Below are positions 7,691 to 15,414 of a DNA stretch of 64,000 bases, piece by piece (positions within the stretch are counted from its first letter, which is position 1; every line of letters starts with the position of its first letter). A program made the position numbers and the translations under genes. This stretch comes from SCRD01 sp046705285. Lineage in GTDB: Bacteria; Acidobacteriota; Terriglobia; UBA7540. Location: contig JBJKQK010000168.1 of NCBI GenBank assembly GCA_046705285.1, forward strand, positions 1-64,000, written 5' to 3'. The notes beneath the pieces are model-generated. The model had not been told where the DNA came from. It saw only the letters and a program-made list of their open reading frames with translations, and ran no database searches.

Positions 7691-8248
7691 ATGAATCGCG
7701 AAGAATCCTGGCAGCTCCTGTGTGAATATACAAAGAGTGAAAATCTCAGGCGGCATGCGCTGGCCGTTGAAGCCTGCATGCGCGCTTACGCCCGCAAATT
7801 CGATCAAGACGAGCAAAAGTGGGCGGTTGTAGGGCTCCTTCACGATTTCGACTATGAACTCTATCCCAATGCTCCGGAACACCCTGTAAAAGGCAGCGAG
7901 ATATTGACCGAACGCGGATATCCAGAGGATGTGCGCCGGGCCATTCTTGGTCATGCAGACTATACGGGTGTCCCGCGCGACACGCTCATGGCCAAAACAT
8001 TGTTCGCCTGCGATGAGCTTTCGGGCTTCATCACGGCCTGTGCGCTGGTAAGGCCAGACAGAATTCGGACCCTGGAACCCAAGTCTGTCCGCAAGAGGAT
8101 GAAGGACAAGGCATTCGCCCGTTCGGTTCGGCGGGAAGATATCGTCGGCGGGGCTCAGGAGCTTGGCGTGGACATCACCGAGCACATTGCCTTATGCATT
8201 CACGCAATGCAAGGCATCAGTGATCGTCTTGGGCTGGACGCAGTCTGA
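7691..8248 (+). CDS. HD-domain (HDIG-type) phosphohydrolase
   Basis: A 185-residue stand-alone HD hydrolase. The metal site is visible: H in RRHALAVEACM, HD in GLLHDFDYE, H in NAPEHPVKGSEIL and a later GHADYTG. These proteins are usually metal-dependent phosphohydrolases acting on nucleotides or other small phosphates, and the true substrate is often unknown. The start ATG 7691 is preceded by GGAGAAG; an in-frame ATG at 7667 would add 8 residues. It stands alone between the glycosyltransferase and a convergent gene, probably with its own promoter (a TACAAT lies at 7663-7668). Confidence 0.8.
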   Translation: MNREESWQLLCEYTKSENLRRHALAVEACMRAYARKFDQDEQKWAVVGLLHDFDYELYPNAPEHPVKGSEILTERGYPEDVRRAILGHADYTGVPRDTLMAKTLFACDELSGFITACALVRPDRIRTLEPKSVRKRMKDKAFARSVRREDIVGGAQELGVDITEHIALCIHAMQGISDRLGLDAV

Positions 8249-8401
8249 CCGCAAACGCCAGGTTTCCCACAAGCTTCCAGAGAAGCGTCACTCCCTGGAT
8301 ACTTTCGCTCTTCGCGCAAAGAAAGAGGGAGTCCCTCACAAGTCCTGAAATCCAAGGTCCACCAGGTACGCTCACCCTCTGCGCGGCAGGAGAAGCCCGG
8401 A

Positions 8402-10228
8402 CTAGGTCTGCTGCGGCTGTTGTTCGGGTCTCAGGCTCGCCGTATTCCCGCGTTCTGTAACTCGCAGAAGCTGCGCTGCCTCTTCCAAACGTTCCTGAAT
8501 GCCGCCAATCCTCTGTTGAATCGTAACGCGCTGCTCGTCCAGAAGGGCGTTCGTGAATTCAGCAACCTGGCGTTTGTACGATTCCATGGACTCTTTGATG
8601 GAGGATTCGGCCCATGTCGTAGTCTGGTGAGCCCACTGATTGAGGAGCGTCGTCGCGGTGTTCACCTCTTTGTTGACTTTCCCAGAGAGGTCCTGAACCA
8701 TCTGGGACGAGCTGGTTTTGATCCTTTCCACAGCGTTGGCAGAAGCCTCTGAGACCTGCCTCTGAATCTCCTCTAATACTGCACGGCGCTGGCCATCCAT
8801 AAACTGCCGAAGTTGCCCTTCGTACTCAGCCGCCATTCTTGCCTGGAGCCCGCCGAGGGCCTTTCGGATCTCCTCAAGCTGCATATCGGCGATCTGCCTG
8901 ACGCTCATCGCATGCCCTTCAAGCGTCTGACGGCTCAAATTTGACAGGCTCTCACCCACTGCAGCGATCCGGTCGTTTTCCGCTGCCTTCAACTGCTCGC
9001 CCAGGCTCCGGAGATTATCGGCAAGGCGAGTGGCGTCTCCAGAAAGGGAATCACGCGATGAAAACGCAAATTCGTTCATCTTTCTGCGGGCATCCTCCAA
9101 CATGCTCTCCATGGTGGACTTCAGCTGGTTCTTAGAGTGCTCCAGGGCCTCACCCAAACGTTGCTGAACATGGGCGATCGAAGCATTCAAAGCGTCCTGC
9201 GACGCCTTTTGAACATTGCTGGCGATTTCCGCAGCACTCTTGTCCTGCAATTCCTGGGACGTGAAGCGCAGCCTTTCTTTGAAGCCGTCCACATGCGAAT
9301 CGGCATGGGACCGCAATTCCTCCTTTGAGGCGGCCACGAGCCCATTTAGCTGAGCTCTGAAGTTGCTGAGGTTCTCCTCGGTGTATCCCCTTGTCCCTGC
9401 TTCGAACTGCCGGGTGGCCTCCTGTGCCGCAGACCCCAGCCGGCTCGTAAAATCTCTCATCGTCTGTTCGGCGCTCTGCGAACAGGTTTGCCGGGCTTGT
9501 TCCGACAGCCCACTCATAGCCGCCCGCATCTCATTCTGTATTCCCTCAACCTTCTGCTGGGCGTTCCGTTCCAACTCCAGAAGCACCATGTTTAGATGCT
9601 GTTGGAACGAAGTCTTCAACCGTTCCTTAACTTCCTCAACATGCGGCCCCAGTGACTTCTGAACTTCAGCCGGGACCGATGACATAGTCCCTTCAGTCAT
9701 CAGCTTGATCCACTCAGCGAACTCATTCATCTTGCTTTGCAGCATCTCTTCAATACGGATCCTGGCCTGACTTGCCACTTCGTTCTGTTCCAGTTCCAGC
9801 CGCGCCTGCAACTTCGTGCGAAACTCGTTGGCAAGGTTGTCCAGCCGAGCGTTCATTTCTTTTTCGATCGGATCCAGAACAGTGTGGCTTGTGCCGTGAA
9901 CATTCTTAGAAATCTCTGCGGCCGAGGCGGAGGCGAATCCCTCCAACTCGTTTCGAATGCGGTCCTTCAATGTCTTGAAGCCCAATCGAAGAGACCCGTC
10001 GCCGTCCTTTTTCGTGTCAACTGCGACTCCAGGCAGGGTGACCCCGGACAATTCAGCTACCCCCCCCATCAGTTCCCGGAGAAGCCGCTGAGCCTGGTCC
10101 ACTTGTTCCTGCCACTCACGGCGCGCTTCCTGGATTTCAGAAAGAAGCGATTCTAGATCCGCTTGATTGTGCTTTTGCCCTCCGCGGATACCTCTCAGTT
10201 CCTGCACGAGAGACAGTGGCGTATTCAT
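8402..10228 (-). CDS. large coiled-coil protein of unknown function
   Basis: A 608-residue protein with a clear ribosome site (GGAGGG, 5 bases before ATG). It is almost wholly alpha-helical and rich in Ala, Gln, Glu, Arg and Leu in heptad-like order from about residue 20 to 595. There is no signal peptide, membrane span or recognisable catalytic motif. Stretches such as ELERNAQQKVEGIQNEMRAA resemble apolipoprotein-like or chemoreceptor-like helical bundles, but I cannot tie it to a characterised family. A cytoplasmic scaffold, filament or nucleoid/envelope organiser is possible. It has an unusually long upstream spacer with two palindromic elements, so regulation may be specific. Low-complexity composition makes remote homology claims unsafe. 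Confidence 0.72.
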   Translation of the reverse strand: MNTPLSLVQELRGIRGGQKHNQADLESLLSEIQEARREWQEQVDQAQRLLRELMGGVAELSGVTLPGVAVDTKKDGDGSLRLGFKTLKDRIRNELEGFASASAAEISKNVHGTSHTVLDPIEKEMNARLDNLANEFRTKLQARLELEQNEVASQARIRIEEMLQSKMNEFAEWIKLMTEGTMSSVPAEVQKSLGPHVEEVKERLKTSFQQHLNMVLLELERNAQQKVEGIQNEMRAAMSGLSEQARQTCSQSAEQTMRDFTSRLGSAAQEATRQFEAGTRGYTEENLSNFRAQLNGLVAASKEELRSHADSHVDGFKERLRFTSQELQDKSAAEIASNVQKASQDALNASIAHVQQRLGEALEHSKNQLKSTMESMLEDARRKMNEFAFSSRDSLSGDATRLADNLRSLGEQLKAAENDRIAAVGESLSNLSRQTLEGHAMSVRQIADMQLEEIRKALGGLQARMAAEYEGQLRQFMDGQRRAVLEEIQRQVSEASANAVERIKTSSSQMVQDLSGKVNKEVNTATTLLNQWAHQTTTWAESSIKESMESYKRQVAEFTNALLDEQRVTIQQRIGGIQERLEEAAQLLRVTERGNTASLRPEQQPQQT

Positions 10229-10271
10229 TTTCCCTCCAGTGGACCCTTTACTCTCTGTTGTTGAGGTGTGA

Positions 10272-10285
10272 CCAAGCCGGCTTGG
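10272..10285. repeat. 14-bp perfect palindrome in the coiled-coil gene leader
   Basis: CCAAGCCGGCTTGG reads the same on both strands and lies 44-57 bases upstream of the coiled-coil ATG. The position suits an operator or a leader hairpin. No matching regulator gene is adjacent. Confidence 0.5.
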
Positions 10286-10477
10286 CCAAAGACACTAGAA
10301 GAAAGGCATGTTTTCAAAAAATAGACGACCGACCGGGTGCGGTCTGGCATCCACACAACATCTGTCATTCGCTACCATGCCTTCCCCCCTCCCGGCTGGC
10401 GCTTCTGGCGACAGGTTAACAACCCATCAATAACACTAATCGCACTAAGACTCTAAGTCTCCTCACCACCAATCGCA

Positions 10478-10505
10478 ACTGTACTATAGGACAGTTTTAG
10501 GACAG
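10478..10505. promoter_or_regulatory. possible operator: ACTGT dyad plus direct repeat
   Basis: ACTGT (10478-10482) and ACAGT (10491-10495) form a dyad around an 8-base centre. AGGACAG occurs twice (10488-10494 and 10499-10505), 11 bases apart, that is about one helical turn. This resembles a winged-helix repressor site, but which regulator binds it, and whether it serves the coiled-coil gene, is inference. Confidence 0.4.
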
Positions 10506-10615
10506 GTTTCGTTGGAACAGCCTAGTTCCCTTGTCTTTAGCAGCCTGAAATCATATCCCAGATTGCGCCTGGTAGCCCCTGGAAACCCAGCTTGGTATAT
10601 TACCGTAGCCGATCT

Positions 10616-12010
10616 TCACCCTCCCAGCGAGACTCTCTCGAGGTATGAAGGGATCTCTGCCTTCCATCCAAGTTCCTGGGCAATCCTACCCTGGAGCCCC
10701 ATGGCGGCATGCGGTTCACCATGAGTGATGAATGTCTTCGTCGGGGCTGACGGGAATTTCCCAAGCCAGCCCATAATCTCGCTGTAGTCAGCATGTGCGC
10801 TCAAGTTCTCAACCGTTTCAACATGAGCACGAACAGGTACCTGCTGGCCATGAATCTTAACCAATTCGGCGCCTGTCTGTATGGTGTGACCCCGGGTTCC
10901 CGGAGCCTGGAACCCCACGAAGAGGATCGTGTTGCGATGGTCGGGCAGGCACCGTACGAGGTGATGCAGAACCCTTCCCCCGGTGGCCATTCCGCTGGCA
11001 GAGATGATGATTGTTGGGTAGCGGCACTCATTCAGAGCCTTCGACTCTTCCACCGAACGATCAAAGTGGACATTCGGCTGGGCAAACAGCTTGTGCCCGC
11101 CCGATTCAAACTCATCCGTTTGAAGGTTGTGATCTTCGTGGTGCTTTCGATAAAGGTCCGTGGCGTCAATGGCCATAGGGCTGTCTACATGGATCGGCAG
11201 CTCTGCCAACTTATTCTCCTGAATCAGCATGCGGAACAAATAGAGGAGTTCCTGTGTCCGCCCAATCGCAAAAGACGGAATAATGACTGACCCGCCCCGC
11301 TCCGCAGTGCTCTCAATAATCTGAGCAAGGCGCGCCTGGAAGTCATCCCTCGGGTGCAGCCGGTCTCCGTAGGTCGATTCGCACAAAAGGTAGTCGGCCG
11401 CATCTGGAATGGCAGGCTCACGGATAATCAATTGAGGAAACCGGCCGACATCACCCGAGAACAGAACCCTGACCACCTTCCCTTTCTCGCGAACCGTAAC
11501 TTCCACAATGCGCGCGCCAAGAATGTGTCCTGCGCGGAAAAACCTTAGTTCAAAGTGTGGTGAAAGTTCCAGAGGCTTAGCTTCATCAACCACCCGAAAC
11601 AGCTCCAGTGACTGGAGCGCTTCGTCGTGCGTGTAAAGAGGAAGAGCAGGCTTATGCTTGCTGAAACCTTTCTTGTTGGCATATCGAGCGTCCTCTTCCT
11701 GCAGATGGCCTGAGTCTGGCAGGACCAGGTGCGAAAGGTCAACGGTCGCCGAAGAGGCCCATACCTCGCCCCTAAACCCTTCCTTCACCAGGCGCGGAAT
11801 GTAGCCTGTGTGGTCCAGATGAGCGTGGGTGAGAACCAGCCAGTGAATGCTGGATGGGTCCACGGGCAGAGGATTCCAGTTGCGAAGACGAAGTTCCTTA
11901 TGTCCCTGAAAGAGCCCGCAATCGATCATGAGACGCTCACCCGACGCCTCCAGCAGGTACTTGGACCCGGTCACGGTCCCTGTTGCACCGAGAAAGGTTA
12001 AATTGGGCAT
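10616..12010 (-). CDS. metallo-beta-lactamase/beta-CASP RNA-processing nuclease family protein
   Basis: A 464-residue member of the beta-CASP branch, like bacterial YSH1/CPSF73-type proteins. The zinc motif is LVLTHAHLDHTGYIPRL (HxHxDH). Further ligands are in FFRAGHILGA and LFSGDVGRF. The beta-CASP insertion includes IHVDSPMAIDATDLYRKH, then GMATGGRVLHHL, VGFQAPGTRGHTIQ, AHVETVENLSAHAD and FITHGEP. Such proteins are usually RNA exo- or endonucleases. Its ATG overlaps the stop of the mutase gene as TAATG, implying translational coupling. Why an RNA nuclease should be coupled to a metabolic mutase is unclear. Confidence 0.85.
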   Translation of the reverse strand: MPNLTFLGATGTVTGSKYLLEASGERLMIDCGLFQGHKELRLRNWNPLPVDPSSIHWLVLTHAHLDHTGYIPRLVKEGFRGEVWASSATVDLSHLVLPDSGHLQEEDARYANKKGFSKHKPALPLYTHDEALQSLELFRVVDEAKPLELSPHFELRFFRAGHILGARIVEVTVREKGKVVRVLFSGDVGRFPQLIIREPAIPDAADYLLCESTYGDRLHPRDDFQARLAQIIESTAERGGSVIIPSFAIGRTQELLYLFRMLIQENKLAELPIHVDSPMAIDATDLYRKHHEDHNLQTDEFESGGHKLFAQPNVHFDRSVEESKALNECRYPTIIISASGMATGGRVLHHLVRCLPDHRNTILFVGFQAPGTRGHTIQTGAELVKIHGQQVPVRAHVETVENLSAHADYSEIMGWLGKFPSAPTKTFITHGEPHAAMGLQGRIAQELGWKAEIPSYLERVSLGG

Positions 12011-13686
12011 TAGAGAACAACCGCCTCCCTGTAATGGCCAAAAACCCCAGCCAGAACGCTGGAGATTTCTCCCACCGTTGAGTAAACCTTCACAGCCTCA
12101 AGAATTGCTGGCACCAGGTTGCGTTCGCTCCGTGCTGTTGCTTCAATCTCCCGGAGCGCGGCTTCGACCCTGGCGCGGTCGCGGCGATGCCGCAGCTTTT
12201 GCAATTGCTCGACCTGCCGGCGCTCGATCTCGGGATCGATCCGCATGATCGGAATTTCTTGCCTGGTCTCTTCCGGGTAGCGGTTGACTCCCACGATCAC
12301 CTGAGAACCAGATTCGATCCTGGCCTGATATTCATAAGCTGCCTGCTGGATCTCATGCTGCACAAATCCTCTCTCAATCGCTGTCAGCATTCCACCCATG
12401 GCATCAATCTTCTTGAGATAGTCCTCTGCGGCCTGCTCGATTTCGTTGGTCCGCCTTTCGATCGTGTATGAGCCGCCAACAGGGTCAACGGTATTCGCAA
12501 CCCCGCTTTCATAAGCGATAATCTGCTGCGTGCGCAGCGCCAGCAGCGCCGAATCTTGCGTAGGCAGTGCCAGCGCCTCATCGCGCGAGTTGGAGTGGAG
12601 CGACTGAGTCCCGCCCAGCACAGCCGCCAGAGCCTGCAGCGTCACCCTGACAAGGTTGGTGTCCGGTTGCTGCGCCGTGAGCGTGGACCCTGCCGTCTGC
12701 GTATGGAACCGGAACATCCAGGATCGAGGGTCTTGTGCTGCAAAACGCTCGTGCATGATGCGCGCCCACATCCGCCGGGCCGCGCGAAATTTGGCAATCT
12801 CCTCCAGGAAATTGTTGTGTGCGTTAAGGAAAAACGATACCCTTGGCGCAACCTCATCAACCCCAAGGCCACGCTCCCGTGCCGCTTCCACGTACGCGAT
12901 ACCGTTGCCCAGGGTAAAAGCGATTTCCTGCACCGCCGTTGCTCCGGCCTCCCGGATGTGATATCCACTTACGGAAATGGTGTTCCATTCCGGCGCATGG
13001 TCCCGGCAGAAAGAAAAGATGTCAGTCACCAGGCGCATCGCCGGCTTGGGTGGATAGATGTAAGTTCCCCGCGCGATGTATTCTTTCAAAATATCGTTCT
13101 GAACGGTTCCCGAAAGATGTCTGAGGTCGATGCCCTGCTTTTCCGCAGCGGCAAAATACATTGCCAGCAGGATGGGAGCCGTGGCGTTGATCGTCATGGA
13201 AGTGGAAACGCGGTCGAGAGGGATTCCGTCGAAAAGCACCTCCATATCCTGGAGAGAATCAATGGCTACGCCAACACGGCCCACCTCGCCCTCAGCCTGC
13301 GCATGATCCGAATCCAGACCGATTTGCGTGGGCAAGTCAAAAGCTACGGAAAGCCCGGTCGTCCCCTTGGAAAGAAGATAGCGGTAACGCGCATTCGAGT
13401 CCCGTGCCGAACCAAAGCCTGCGTACTGGCGCATGGTCCATAACCGGCTGCGGTACTGACGGGGATAAATTCCTCGGGTGAAAGGAGAGCGGCCAGGAAC
13501 GCCCAGATCCCGCTCGGCATTCCAGTCCTTCAGGTCTTCGGGTCGGTCGAAATACTGCTCGGTATCGCTGGCTTGTTCAGCGCCAGGTTCCGGCACCTTC
13601 TTGCTGTGGCGAGATTTATCCATCGGGATGAGGTGGAACCGCTCACGCGACTGATCGCCGTGCGTTGCACGGGCGTTCAGGGGCAT
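12010..13686 (-). CDS. methylmalonyl-CoA mutase-type acyl-CoA mutase, large (catalytic) subunit
   Basis: The TIM-barrel catalytic subunit of the adenosylcobalamin-dependent acyl-CoA mutases. Signatures include SRLWTMRQYAGFGSARDSN, GTTGLSVAFDLPTQIGLDSD, TMTINATAPILLAMY and FRFHTQTAGSTLTAQQPDTN. At 558 residues it ends where the single-chain enzymes would continue into the B12-binding domain, so that DxHxxG domain must be supplied by a separate small subunit, not seen in this window. Family members interconvert methylmalonyl-CoA and succinyl-CoA, or isobutyryl-CoA and butyryl-CoA in related enzymes; I cannot decide which from sequence alone. The first 40 residues are divergent, so a start at ATG 13623 is possible. 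Its stop overlaps the next gene (TAATG). Confidence 0.88.
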   Translation of the reverse strand: MPLNARATHGDQSRERFHLIPMDKSRHSKKVPEPGAEQASDTEQYFDRPEDLKDWNAERDLGVPGRSPFTRGIYPRQYRSRLWTMRQYAGFGSARDSNARYRYLLSKGTTGLSVAFDLPTQIGLDSDHAQAEGEVGRVGVAIDSLQDMEVLFDGIPLDRVSTSMTINATAPILLAMYFAAAEKQGIDLRHLSGTVQNDILKEYIARGTYIYPPKPAMRLVTDIFSFCRDHAPEWNTISVSGYHIREAGATAVQEIAFTLGNGIAYVEAARERGLGVDEVAPRVSFFLNAHNNFLEEIAKFRAARRMWARIMHERFAAQDPRSWMFRFHTQTAGSTLTAQQPDTNLVRVTLQALAAVLGGTQSLHSNSRDEALALPTQDSALLALRTQQIIAYESGVANTVDPVGGSYTIERRTNEIEQAAEDYLKKIDAMGGMLTAIERGFVQHEIQQAAYEYQARIESGSQVIVGVNRYPEETRQEIPIMRIDPEIERRQVEQLQKLRHRRDRARVEAALREIEATARSERNLVPAILEAVKVYSTVGEISSVLAGVFGHYREAVVL

Positions 13687-13689
13687 GTA

Positions 13690-13947
13690 TCATCGCACAC
13701 TGCGGGCTTTCACAAAAGTATATAGGCAGAAGATGAACAGCAAAAAAGTGAAAGCAATGCTCACTATTACAATCGCAAAGCTCAACGGCCCTTGGCCGGG
13801 CATCGTTTGATACTCCTGCCACAGTTTCAGTGAAACCGTTACCATGCCTATTGTCATAAACAGGAATACTGCGCCAATCAGCAAATGGAACAATTGCTGC
13901 GCCCGCCGGAACAGGCGCCTCGTTAGCGAGTTCGAGTCATCTGACAT
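13690..13947 (-). CDS. small protein with two membrane spans
   Basis: An 85-residue protein from ATG 13947, with AGGA just upstream, ending 3 bases before the mutase start. It has two hydrophobic segments (LFHLLIGAVFLFMTIGMVTV and FAIVIVSIAFTFLLFIFCLY) and a basic C-terminus. No family is recognised. A longer in-frame reading to 14328 would run through the opposite-strand gene at 14116 and is not favoured. Confidence 0.55.
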   Translation of the reverse strand: MSDDSNSLTRRLFRRAQQLFHLLIGAVFLFMTIGMVTVSLKLWQEYQTMPGQGPLSFAIVIVSIAFTFLLFIFCLYTFVKARSVR

Positions 13948-14115
13948 AATCCTGCCGGCCTCTTGCCGAATCGGAAGAATTCCAACATTTCGATGGTAGG
14001 CCCAACCGTTTCCGGCGTCAATCACCACTCGACCAGCTTCCTGCCTTGACACTCCCGCAAGACGAAACATAGAATGCAAGTAGGGCGTTAAGAATCGGAG
14101 TCCAAAGGGTGATTT

Positions 14116-14415
14116 TTGGAGCTTGACGACAATTTCAAACGGCTGATCAAGGAGCTTGGTCAGGCCATCAACGAGTCCCTGGCAGACTCCGATAACATCT
14201 CTGACGTCATGGGCCGCATTCGTGCCGCGGGATATGATCTTTTCCTGGTTCTGGAAGTAACCATTGGATTCAACAAGCACGGTGAAGTCAGCACAGTACA
14301 CCGTCAAGACATTTCCACAGAGCCCCATGAGGGTGAACCCGAATTCCTCCTTTCACCACAGGATGCGCAGTTTCTGCGCTCCCTCAAGATTGTCGTCGAA
14401 AACGACGAGGACTAG
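14116..14415 (+). CDS. conserved-looking hypothetical protein
   Basis: A 99-residue acidic protein starting at TTG 14116 with AAAGGGTGA upstream. The sequence is predicted mixed alpha/beta: a helical first half (LIKELGQAINESLADSDNIS, then MGRIRAAGYDLFLVLEV) and a short acidic C-terminus. No signal peptide, metal motif or known domain is visible. It lies divergent from the two-span membrane gene and 129 bases before the Memo-family gene. Function unknown. Confidence 0.6.
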   Translation: MELDDNFKRLIKELGQAINESLADSDNISDVMGRIRAAGYDLFLVLEVTIGFNKHGEVSTVHRQDISTEPHEGEPEFLLSPQDAQFLRSLKIVVENDED

Positions 14416-14544
14416 GCTACCATCTTTGGGCCACTGAACGCCGGCTCGTGGCAGAAGACGGCCAGCCAGCTGAACGGCCTCAGCCTCATAGATTGGCCCC
14501 TGCGGGGACTTGACAACCCCCCGGCAGATGCCTACGATTTTCTC

Positions 14545-15372
14545 ATGGATCCCCCACAAGTGCGTTCTCCGGTTGTAGCCGGGCGTTTCTATCCCCGCAC
14601 GCGCGATTCTCTCTTGCGCGAGGTTGATCGATATCTGGGACCGCAGTCCGGAGATGAAAAGACGTTTGAGGCAGCCATTGGCTGCGTCGTACCGCACGCA
14701 GGTTACATGTACTCTGGCCCTGTCGCAGGTGCCGTTTACCGCCTCCTCCCCTCACGCTCGCGTTATGTGATTCTGGGCCCAAACCACTGGGGCCGCGGGG
14801 CGCCGTTGGCCATCATGTCAGATGGATACTGGCTCACGCCGCTCGGCCAGGTTCCGCTGGACGCGGAACTCGCTGGCAATATCCGGGAAAAATGCCCACC
14901 GCTGGCCGAGGACGCAGAAGCGCATTCCGGCGAACACTCGCTGGAAGTCCAACTCCCCTTTTTGCAGCGGCAGGCTGGGGCGTTTACACTCGTTCCCATA
15001 ACAATTGGATTAGCGGATTATGCCTCGCTGGATCTTTTAGGACGAGCTGTCGCAGATGCAATCAGGCGTTCGCCGGGACCCGTAATGATTGTCGCTTCGA
15101 GCGATATGAACCACTATGAATCCGACGATGTCACACGGCTAAAGGATGAGAAAGCTATTGAGAAAGTCCTGGAGCTTGATCCCCGAGGATTGCTGGAGGT
15201 CATTCGAAACGAAAATATCTCGATGTGCGGTTATGCCCCGACGGTCACGATGCTGACTGCCGCTAAGGAACTTGGCGCCCGCGAAGCCCGTTTGATCAGG
15301 CACGCTACTTCTGCGGACACCGGCGGAGATTCGGATTCCGTCGTGGGATATGCTGGAATTATTGTTTATTAG
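14545..15372 (+). CDS. amrB: AmmeMemoRadiSam system protein B (Memo family)
   Basis: A 275-residue Memo-family protein related to extradiol dioxygenases. The N-terminal VRSPVVAGRFYP is typical. The metal-site residues of Memo are recognisable as His in VVPHAGYMYSG, His in LGPNHWG and Cys in SMCGYAP. The conserved GEHSLEVQLPFLQ and SSDMNHYES motifs are also present. In AmmeMemoRadiSam systems it accompanies an AMMECR1 protein (A) and a radical SAM enzyme (AmrS). Neither is adjacent here, so this is an orphan copy or the partners lie elsewhere. Chemistry of the bacterial protein is not settled. Length is normal. Confidence 0.88.
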   Translation: MDPPQVRSPVVAGRFYPRTRDSLLREVDRYLGPQSGDEKTFEAAIGCVVPHAGYMYSGPVAGAVYRLLPSRSRYVILGPNHWGRGAPLAIMSDGYWLTPLGQVPLDAELAGNIREKCPPLAEDAEAHSGEHSLEVQLPFLQRQAGAFTLVPITIGLADYASLDLLGRAVADAIRRSPGPVMIVASSDMNHYESDDVTRLKDEKAIEKVLELDPRGLLEVIRNENISMCGYAPTVTMLTAAKELGAREARLIRHATSADTGGDSDSVVGYAGIIVY

Positions 15373-15414
15373 CCTTCTTGCACGCAGCAAATCCTTCACA
15401 AGCGAATACTGTCA

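Larger units (their letters stand above)
10229..10615. other. leader region of the coiled-coil gene
   Basis: 387 bases without a gene, between the beta-CASP nuclease and the coiled-coil gene (both minus strand). It contains a 14-bp perfect palindrome (10272-10285) and a cluster of AGGACAG repeats plus a dyad (10478-10505), described separately. No terminator with a good T run was recognised. Confidence 0.5.

Noticed and set aside
10290..10350. Terminator after the beta-CASP gene
   Set aside because: The stem near 10332-10346 is short and the T run lies about nine bases away, so it is not called.
12556..13443. Plus-strand frame opposite the mutase
   Set aside because: It is antisense to a well-conserved gene and its residues have no recognisable pattern.
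13690..14328. Extended form of the two-span membrane gene
   Set aside because: It would run through the opposite-strand gene at 14116-14415; the ATG at 13947 with AGGA upstream is better placed.
14353..14697. Minus-strand gene across the 14116 gene end and amrB start
   Set aside because: Its residues look fairly protein-like, but it overlaps two better-supported plus-strand genes and shows no known motif.
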